DNA from: Streptomyces sp. NBC_00490
GTDB taxonomy: Bacteria > Actinomycetota > Actinomycetes > Streptomycetales > Streptomycetaceae
Reading direction: 5' to 3'
DNA: 64,000 nt
NCBI RefSeq assembly: GCF_036013645.1
Contig: NZ_CP107869.1
Coordinates: 9,176,001-9,240,000 of the forward strand
The translations under genes were made by a program, and so were the position numbers. The notes under the pieces were generated by a model. It was given only the letters and a program-made list of their open reading frames with translations. It was not told where the DNA came from and made no database searches. Shown here piece after piece: positions 58,390-64,000 of this stretch (within the stretch, counting starts at the first letter, position 1; each line of letters opens with the position of its first letter).

Positions 58390-60063
58390 TCACCGTCGAT
58401 AGATCGTGATCGAGTGACCGACTTGATCGATCGAGCGGCTGCTGTCGATCAACTCGGCCAGTCGCCCTGTGGCCTTGGCGACCGAGGAGTCGGACACCAC
58501 CAGCAGTCCGTGCACGTCCGCCAGGGGGACCCGGCGCGGATCGGACGCGTCGATGCCGTAGTACGACGGCACACCACTGCCCTTGTAGACGAGCCAGATC
58601 CGCTCCGCCGGATACCGCTCGCGCAGCCGGTCGGCGAGGCGGCCCAGATCCTGGCCCCAGTCCACGTTGGAGTCGTGCAGCCGCAGACGCGTCTTCGCCG
58701 GCCCGCCGAACGCCTCGTTGGAGTACGGCAGATAGTAGGGGAACGTACGCACCGAGCTGACCGCGACGAACAGCACCAGCGCCGCCGCCGCGACCACGGC
58801 CCACCGCCGCCGCACCGCGAGCACACCGGCCGCCGCCACCGCCAGGAACATCGGCACGAACAGGGCGTAGCGGGTGCCGAAGTCCCGGGATCCGGTCATG
58901 GCCGCGGCGAGCAGCACGACGGTGGGGGCCAGCAGATAGGGCGCCGCGGGCCGCAGCCGCCGTACCGCCACGAGGGCGACGGCACCCGCGGTCCACAGGG
59001 CGAGCATGCCGAGCGGGGTCTTCACCAGCAGCGCGGCCGGCAGGTAGTACCAGAGGGAGCCGGTGTAGAGCCGCCCGAACAGGAACCCCTGCCACGGATG
59101 GTTCTCGAAGCCGAACTGCACCCGCATCCCGTCCCGGTAGGCCTCCGGGAACGGCATCAGATCGACGAGCAGCGCCCGCAGACCGTGCACGGCGGGCACA
59201 TGCTGCTGCGGACTCCAGCGCAGCCGCGGATCCACCACCAGATAGGAGAGCCATACGACGGCGATCGCGGCCACCGCCACGACACCCGCCCCGGCGGCGG
59301 CTCGCGCGAGCGCCCTGCGACGGTCGTGGGAGTCGTGGCGCCACACCGACCAGGCGGCAAGGGCCAGCAGCACCGGAACGGCTGCCAGCGCGCTCATCTT
59401 CGTCGCCAGCGCCGCCCCGGCAGCCACCCCGGCGAGGGGTACGTACAGCCGCGGCCGCAGGCGCGCCCGCCACAGCAGCCACACCGACGTCAGCAGGAAG
59501 CCGGCCGTGGGCACGTCGAGGGTGGCCAGCGAGCCGTGCGCGATCACGTCGGGGGAGAAGGCGTACAGGGCGAGCGCCACCAACCCGCCCGCCGCGCCGG
59601 CGAGTTCACGGGCGAAGGCGAAAACCACCAGCCCGAACGCCAGCGTCAGCACGATCACCGGCAGCCGGGCCCACAGCATCAGCCGCCAGGGGTCGTTGTC
59701 GGACTCGTACAGCAGATGCCGCCCGACCTGACCCTGATCGCCGCTGAAGGAGGGGTCGTAGCGCGGATCGGCGAGGGCCACCCCGACCGCTATGACGAGC
59801 TTTCCCAGGGGCGGGTGTTCGGGGTTGTAGCGGATCTCGTGCCGGTGCAGGGAGTCGGCGGCGGTGCCCACGTACACGGGCTCGTCGATGGTCGGCGTCT
59901 GCTGCACGGCGGTGGTCACCATGGCGAAGGCCATCTGGGCGAGCAGCAGCACGACGAGGAGCGGCACGAGCCAGGGCCTGCCGGACCGTCCCGCCGGCCG
60001 CGGGGCGGGTACGTCGGGGGGCGTCTCCGGTTCCAGGACCGGGTGCAGTTCGCGCGCCATCAT
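58390..60063 (-). CDS. Integral membrane glycosyltransferase, GT39/ArnT-like
   Basis: This 557-residue protein has about eleven predicted membrane helices. It has the catalytic-loop acidic motif TIDEPVYVG near residue 57 and the second loop motif NPEHPPLGKLV, both typical of PMT-fold (GT39/GT83) enzymes that use lipid-linked sugars. A C-terminal extracytoplasmic portion (RLRLHDSNVDWGQDLGRLAD) completes it. It may O-mannosylate exported proteins or modify wall polymers. The start is ATG at 60063; an MM pair there leaves one residue of doubt. Confidence 0.88.
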   Translation of the reverse strand: MMARELHPVLEPETPPDVPAPRPAGRSGRPWLVPLLVVLLLAQMAFAMVTTAVQQTPTIDEPVYVGTAADSLHRHEIRYNPEHPPLGKLVIAVGVALADPRYDPSFSGDQGQVGRHLLYESDNDPWRLMLWARLPVIVLTLAFGLVVFAFARELAGAAGGLVALALYAFSPDVIAHGSLATLDVPTAGFLLTSVWLLWRARLRPRLYVPLAGVAAGAALATKMSALAAVPVLLALAAWSVWRHDSHDRRRALARAAAGAGVVAVAAIAVVWLSYLVVDPRLRWSPQQHVPAVHGLRALLVDLMPFPEAYRDGMRVQFGFENHPWQGFLFGRLYTGSLWYYLPAALLVKTPLGMLALWTAGAVALVAVRRLRPAAPYLLAPTVVLLAAAMTGSRDFGTRYALFVPMFLAVAAAGVLAVRRRWAVVAAAALVLFVAVSSVRTFPYYLPYSNEAFGGPAKTRLRLHDSNVDWGQDLGRLADRLRERYPAERIWLVYKGSGVPSYYGIDASDPRRVPLADVHGLLVVSDSSVAKATGRLAELIDSSRSIDQVGHSITIYRR

Positions 60064-60155
60064 CCGCCCCGCGACGACGTGGGCCGCGAGGGGGCGGGAG
60101 CGATGCGGAGACGCCTCATGTGCCTACTCTGCATCAGCTCCCGCCCCTCGGGGCG

Positions 60156-62090
60156 TCACCGCTTCAGGAGTCGTACCGACAGACCTTCCGCCGTGTAGAC
60201 GGGTACGGCCCACAGCGTGTCGGAGTTCAGCTCCACCTGGTCGAACCGGCCGCGCAGTCCCGCGGCGCCGAGCACACGCAGCACGCTCCCGGCCGCCGGC
60301 GGCTTGTCGGCGTCGAGGCGCAGCGACAGCACGCTGCCCGCGCCGAGCACCGCGCGCCGCGTCACCTCCAGGGCGGGACCGCGGCCCGAACGCAGGGTCA
60401 CGTCGAGCGTCGAGGACTCCTGGGCGTACGTCCCGTGGATCTGCACCGACGACTTGGTCGCCACCCGCAGCGTGCCGCCCGACACCCGCACGTCGCCGTG
60501 GCCGAGGGCGTGCGCCGAGGCGGCGGACAGGACGCCCTCGCGCACCACGGTGCCGCCCGTGTACCGGTTGTGGCCGGTCAGGGTGAGGGTGCCGGTGCCG
60601 CGCTTGGTCAGCGAGCCGTCGCCGTCGATGTCGTTGCGCCAGGTGTCGGCCCCGCCGAAGCCACCGGCCGAGGCGTCGAGCGCGACGCTCACGTCGGTGT
60701 CGAAGGAGCCGTAACCGTCCGCCGCGGCGAACAGGTTGAGCCGGCCCCACTGCTCGAAGCCGTCCAGCAGGACGTACCCGGAGGGCAGCGCGGTCGTGCG
60801 CAGCACCTCGCGCCGCTGCTCGGCGTCCAGGTAGGGCAGGCGCGTCTCCAGCAGCACCTCGGCGCCCTTCGGCACGGTCAGCGGGGTGCTGCGGCCCCGA
60901 CGGGTCAGGACGTACGTCAGCTTGGGCCCGACCAGGCAGGCGTTGTCGTCGCGGTCGGCGTACGCGTCCGAGGCGTCGGAGTGGGCGTAGGCGAAGAGCG
61001 TGTCCGCCGTCGAGCCGGTCCGCGTCTCGAAGTAGGCGAGGGCCTGGGCGCGCGCCGCCGCCTTGAGGTCGGCGTTGGCCGGGTCGGCGAGGGCGGCGGC
61101 GGCCAGGGCGGTGGCCATGACACGACCACCGAGGACGTCGACCGTGGAGTGCATGCCCGACATGATCCGGGTGTGGCTGAGCTCGAAGGCGCGGGTCACC
61201 AGTTCCTGGAACCGCTCGGGAACGGCGTACGCGAACGCCAGCGCCGCCAGGTGGAAGGCGTTGGTGTGGCCGCTGGGGAAGCCGCCGTCCTCGGCCGCGT
61301 TGGTGCCGCGCTGACGCAGCAGCTGGGTCACGACGACCACGTCCGAGTCGTACACGGGGAAGCCGAGCGCGTCGGTCCTCCCGGTGTCGACGACCTCGCT
61401 GTTCTCGTTCATGCGCCACGGACGCGGGTACTGGAAGGCGAACTTGGCCGGGTTGCCGGAGGCGAACGGGCCGCGCACGGTGTCGACCAGCTTGGCGACC
61501 AGGCCGAGGTCCGAGGTGTACGAGCCGGCGCCGATCGCGGACCCCGCGGGCGCGCCGGCCGGCACGGCGTCGCTGATGGTGGTCGCGGGTGTGGTGTCCG
61601 GCGCGCTGGTGATCGACGTGACCGCCTTGGCGCCCGACCGGTACAGGTCGGCGAGCGGACCGAGCGCGCCGATCATCGCGTAGCTCTGGTGCTGGCGGTC
61701 GTAGACGAACGCCTCCTTGGCCTGCGCCTCGGTGCGCGTCTGAGTGAGGCGGGCGCAGTAGCGCATGTTGGCGCGCAGGATCTCGGGCAGCAGCGGCGTG
61801 CCGGTGTTCCAGGCGCCCCCCGTCTTCCAGATCTCGGCGAAGCCGCCGAGGGCGCGGATCACCGCGTTGGTCTCGGCGGTCTGGTTCGCCGTGATGTTGG
61901 TCTTGTAGTCGTCGACGAACGCGGCGGCACTGGTGGCGGCTTTCGCGTCCGCGGCCCCGAGCCATGAAGCGAAGGTGGGCGCGGCCAGGACACCGGCCGA
62001 GACACCGAGGGAGGTGCGGAGGAACCCCCTTCTGTTCACGGCGAGTTCACTGACCGACGACGTGGAGCGGGGCCCGGCGGATGACGGCAT
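60156..62090 (-). CDS. Tat-exported class A acid phosphatase (PAP2) with autotransporter-type repeat
   Basis: This 644-residue exported protein has a twin-arginine signal (VNRRGFLRTSLGVSAG; R20-R21). The PAP2 active site is present as KFAFQYPRPWR, FPSGHTNAFHLAALAF, and SHTRIMSGMHSTVDVLGGR (histidine and aspartate). The last 180 residues contain a passenger-type beta-strand repeat (LTKRGTGTLTLTGHNRYTGG) like those of Gram-negative autotransporters. No translocator beta-barrel follows. It should hydrolyse phosphomonoesters outside the cell. ATG 62090 gives a normal Tat leader. Confidence 0.88.
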   Translation of the reverse strand: MPSSAGPRSTSSVSELAVNRRGFLRTSLGVSAGVLAAPTFASWLGAADAKAATSAAAFVDDYKTNITANQTAETNAVIRALGGFAEIWKTGGAWNTGTPLLPEILRANMRYCARLTQTRTEAQAKEAFVYDRQHQSYAMIGALGPLADLYRSGAKAVTSITSAPDTTPATTISDAVPAGAPAGSAIGAGSYTSDLGLVAKLVDTVRGPFASGNPAKFAFQYPRPWRMNENSEVVDTGRTDALGFPVYDSDVVVVTQLLRQRGTNAAEDGGFPSGHTNAFHLAALAFAYAVPERFQELVTRAFELSHTRIMSGMHSTVDVLGGRVMATALAAAALADPANADLKAAARAQALAYFETRTGSTADTLFAYAHSDASDAYADRDDNACLVGPKLTYVLTRRGRSTPLTVPKGAEVLLETRLPYLDAEQRREVLRTTALPSGYVLLDGFEQWGRLNLFAAADGYGSFDTDVSVALDASAGGFGGADTWRNDIDGDGSLTKRGTGTLTLTGHNRYTGGTVVREGVLSAASAHALGHGDVRVSGGTLRVATKSSVQIHGTYAQESSTLDVTLRSGRGPALEVTRRAVLGAGSVLSLRLDADKPPAAGSVLRVLGAAGLRGRFDQVELNSDTLWAVPVYTAEGLSVRLLKR

Positions 62091-62258
62091 GCTGCTGCCT
62101 CTCTTGAGTTCTTCGGCCGTGCGGCCGGGGGAGTCGTGCGATGACAGCCCGTGGGGCGCGGGAGGAGGAGCGAGCCGCGAGGTGCCCCCTGAGGCCTACG
62201 AGCGAAGATCTACGGGCGGGTCGTGTCGGACGGGGGTGGGCCCGGCGTCCGGCGGGTG

Positions 62259-63167
62259 TCACAGGAGTGAACGCGCCAGCGCCACCGCCCCCTGGACCGG
62301 CGGTACCCGCAGCGGTTGTGGCCGGGCCGCGGGCACCCTGTCCGAGAGGGCGGAGGTGAAGGCGTCGTAGAGGAGGGGCTGGGCGAGGACGGTACTGCCC
62401 GCGATCACCACGTCGTCCACCGCGACTCCGCGTGCGGCGAGCCGTCCGACGAGAGCGGCCAGCGACCGGCCGCCCTCCTCGATGACCGCGAGGGCGAGCG
62501 GTGAGCCCGCCTCGGCGGCGGCGAACACGGCCGGGGCGTGCCGGCCCCACTCGGCGGAGATGTCCTTGGCGGCTTCCATCGCCGCCCCGATCGCGGGGAC
62601 TTCGGCGACCTCGAAGGAGGCGACGAGGCCGTGCGCGAGAGCGTCGGGCTCCTCGCCGCGGTCATGGGCCGCCCAGACGGCGCGTGCGGCCTCACGGACG
62701 AGACCGGCGGCGCCGCCCTCGTCGCCGAGGACCGCGCCCCAGCCGCCGACCTGGGCCGGGCGTCCGTCGGGGAAGCGGCCCACCGCGACCGAACCGGTAC
62801 CGGCCACCAGGCCGACCCCCTTGTCCAGGCCCGCCGCGGGCACGAGGAGTTCGGCGTCGCCCACGACCAGCGCGGGCGCGTCGAAGTGGAGTTGCAGGGC
62901 GGTGCGGATCTGAGCGCACTGGCGAGGGGTCTCGCAGGCATGTCCGCCGACCGCCAGAGCGGACGGGCGGGCGCCCGCCGGCAGGGCGTCGGCGGCCAGC
63001 GCGGCGAGCCAGCCGGCGGCGGTCACGGGGTCGTGCGGCCGCCAGCCGCTGCTGGAGCGGACGTGGTCGGCGACCGGGGTGTCGCCCGCGAAGGCGCGCA
63101 GATGCGTCTTGGTGCCGCCCACGTCGATACCGACCACGAGCGGGCCAGAGGGAGTGGCGTCCTGCAC
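62259..63167 (-). CDS. BadF/BadG-type ATPase, probable N-acetylglucosamine or related sugar kinase
   Basis: This 302-residue protein has the actin-fold phosphate motif VGIDVGGTKTHLRAF at its start, VGLVAGTGSVAVGRF in the middle and VVIAGSTVLAQPLL near the end. It resembles the N-acetylglucosamine kinases of the BadF/BadG group. GTG 63167 with AGAGG five bases upstream is chosen over an ATG at 63197. It faces a ROK-type regulator across a strong palindrome, so its expression is probably sugar-controlled. Confidence 0.9.
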   Translation of the reverse strand: MQDATPSGPLVVGIDVGGTKTHLRAFAGDTPVADHVRSSSGWRPHDPVTAAGWLAALAADALPAGARPSALAVGGHACETPRQCAQIRTALQLHFDAPALVVGDAELLVPAAGLDKGVGLVAGTGSVAVGRFPDGRPAQVGGWGAVLGDEGGAAGLVREAARAVWAAHDRGEEPDALAHGLVASFEVAEVPAIGAAMEAAKDISAEWGRHAPAVFAAAEAGSPLALAVIEEGGRSLAALVGRLAARGVAVDDVVIAGSTVLAQPLLYDAFTSALSDRVPAARPQPLRVPPVQGAVALARSLL

Positions 63168-63297
63168 GGATCCTCTTTCGTCGGTGCGCTGAAGCATGCG
63201 ACGGCGGGCGAAACCGTGCCGGAGGAAGGGCAGTTGAAGCACTAGGGAAGCCCCGGGACGGGCCTCTGACGGACCACGGCAGGCGAGTACCGTGACG

Positions 63298-63321
63298 TTC
63301 GTTAGGAAGTTAACTAACGAA
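63298..63321. promoter_or_regulatory. Operator palindrome between sugar kinase and ROK regulator
   Basis: TTCGTTAG, an 8-base spacer and CTAACGAA form a perfect inverted repeat in an AT-rich patch of the divergent intergenic region. It is the probable site of the ROK regulator and may control both genes. Confidence 0.7.
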
Positions 63322-63465
63322 GTACAGTGCGTCAAGAGAAATCGCGCACTCGACCACCGCAGGGCCGCTGCGGGGCGGGAACGCGTGACGTCATGGCATC
63401 CCATCGCCGCACCCCGTGAAGACGCTTCGACCGGGGGCGCGGCGCTCGACCTCCGTGGGAGAACT

Positions 63466-64000
63466 GTGGAACACGACGTGGCGGAAGCCCCCCGTCTGAC
63501 CGAGAGCGCCAGCGCTGTCTTCGCCGTGCTGGCACAGGCCGGCACGGCTACCCGCCCGCAGCTCGCGAGCCTTGCGGGCCTGTCGAAGCCGACGGTGTCC
63601 TCCGCCGTCGCGGAACTCGAGAGCGCCCGCCTCGCCGCCCACTCCGGCACCGCCTCCGGCGCCACCGGGCGCTCCGCCGCCGTATACGGCCTGGGACCGG
63701 CCGCCGGAGCGGTGCTCGCCGTCGACCTCGGCCCCGCCCTCACCCGGGTGCGCGGCTGCGCCCTGGACGGCACCCTGCTCGCCCAGGCCACCGGCTCCCG
63801 GGACGAGGCCGCGGACGTCGTGCGCGAGGCCGTCTTCGCGCTGCCCGACGGCGCTCCGCTGCGCTCCATCGTCGTCGCCGTCGGTGACGTCACCGCGGAG
63901 CAGGACGGCGCGGGAGCCCGCCCCGCCACCGCCAAGGCGGGGCCCGTCTTCGACGCCATGGCCGTCGCGCTGCCGAAGGGCGTCCCGGTCCATCTCGAGA
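63466..64000 (+). CDS. ROK-family transcriptional regulator, N-terminal part (runs off the window)
   Basis: The frame opens at GTG 63466 with GGGAG five bases upstream and stays open to the window end. It encodes a MarR-like winged helix (ATRPQLASLAGLSKPTVSSA) and the beginning of a ROK domain (GAVLAVDLGPALTRVRGCAL, ALPDGAPLRSIVVAVGDVT). It lies opposite the BadF-type kinase gene. The rest of the protein is outside the window. The usual zinc motif cannot be checked. Confidence 0.85.
   Translation, partial: MEHDVAEAPRLTESASAVFAVLAQAGTATRPQLASLAGLSKPTVSSAVAELESARLAAHSGTASGATGRSAAVYGLGPAAGAVLAVDLGPALTRVRGCALDGTLLAQATGSRDEAADVVREAVFALPDGAPLRSIVVAVGDVTAEQDGAGARPATAKAGPVFDAMAVALPKGVPVHLE

Noticed and set aside
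1..64000. tRNA, rRNA, transposase or phage genes
   Set aside because: None was seen on reading both strands. A covariance search was not possible here, so a short RNA gene cannot be fully excluded.

Overview
This window is very high G+C DNA with actinomycete gene style: GTG starts with strong GGAGG-type ribosome sites, 4-base ATGA/GTGA gene overlaps, twin-arginine exports, a mycothiol-dependent formaldehyde dehydrogenase, an F420-type oxidoreductase, and sugar ABC importers without their own ATPase. It is best read as a chromosomal segment of a Streptomyces or close relative. I saw no rRNA, tRNA, CRISPR array, transposase or phage gene. Both ends cut through genes (an aldehyde dehydrogenase on the left, a ROK regulator on the right).

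Region 1 (0.7-12.7 kb) is an iron locus. A nine-gene minus-strand unit encodes two FecCD-type permeases, an ATPase, a lipoprotein receptor, and then five overlapping genes: ATP-grasp ligase, NIS synthetase, MFS exporter, NIS synthetase, PLP decarboxylase. This is the gene order of the vibrioferrin operon pvsABCDE, here joined to a Gram-positive importer and facing a FhuF-like ferric reductase. Two IdeR/DmdR-like iron boxes lie in the divergent promoter.

Region 2 (12.7-19.1 kb) is the most unusual part. A minus-strand unit encodes an isopentenyltransferase of the free-cytokinin (Tzs/Ipt/FasD) type, a cytokinin-dehydrogenase-like flavoprotein, a LOG-type phosphoribohydrolase fused to an acyltransferase domain, and an ABC exporter 28 bases further on. 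It resembles the fasD-fasE-fasF part of the Rhodococcus fascians fas operon, with an added acylation domain and exporter. A half-transketolase faces it, reminiscent of fasC.

Region 3 (19-38.5 kb) holds ordinary chromosomal genes: mycothiol-dependent formaldehyde detoxification, two SDRs, an MFS pump, a MocR regulator facing a group II decarboxylase, an L,D-transpeptidase, a sugar ABC system with a Gfo/Idh/MocA oxidoreductase facing a ROK repressor, a membrane-anchored streptogrisin-like protease, a DUF574 methyltransferase and a DUF3800 protein.

Region 4 (38.5-53.2 kb) begins with a scar where two broken genes abut, then a DUF35/TetR pair. A polysaccharide locus follows: a DeoR/LacI hybrid regulator, sugar-binding lipoprotein, an 890-base spacer full of tandem repeats, two permeases, a hydroxyacid dehydrogenase, a phosphodiesterase-HAD fusion, an ATP-grasp protein and a family 8 polysaccharide lyase. 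Similar sequence blocks upstream of the regulator, the binding protein and the lyase suggest one regulon.

Region 5 (53-64 kb) has cell-wall and signalling genes (peptidoglycan-binding protein, ANTAR-GAF-PAS-SpoIIE phosphatase), an RpiR regulator, a GT39-like glycosyltransferase, a secreted class A acid phosphatase with an autotransporter-type repeat, and a BadF-type sugar kinase facing a ROK regulator across a clear operator palindrome.
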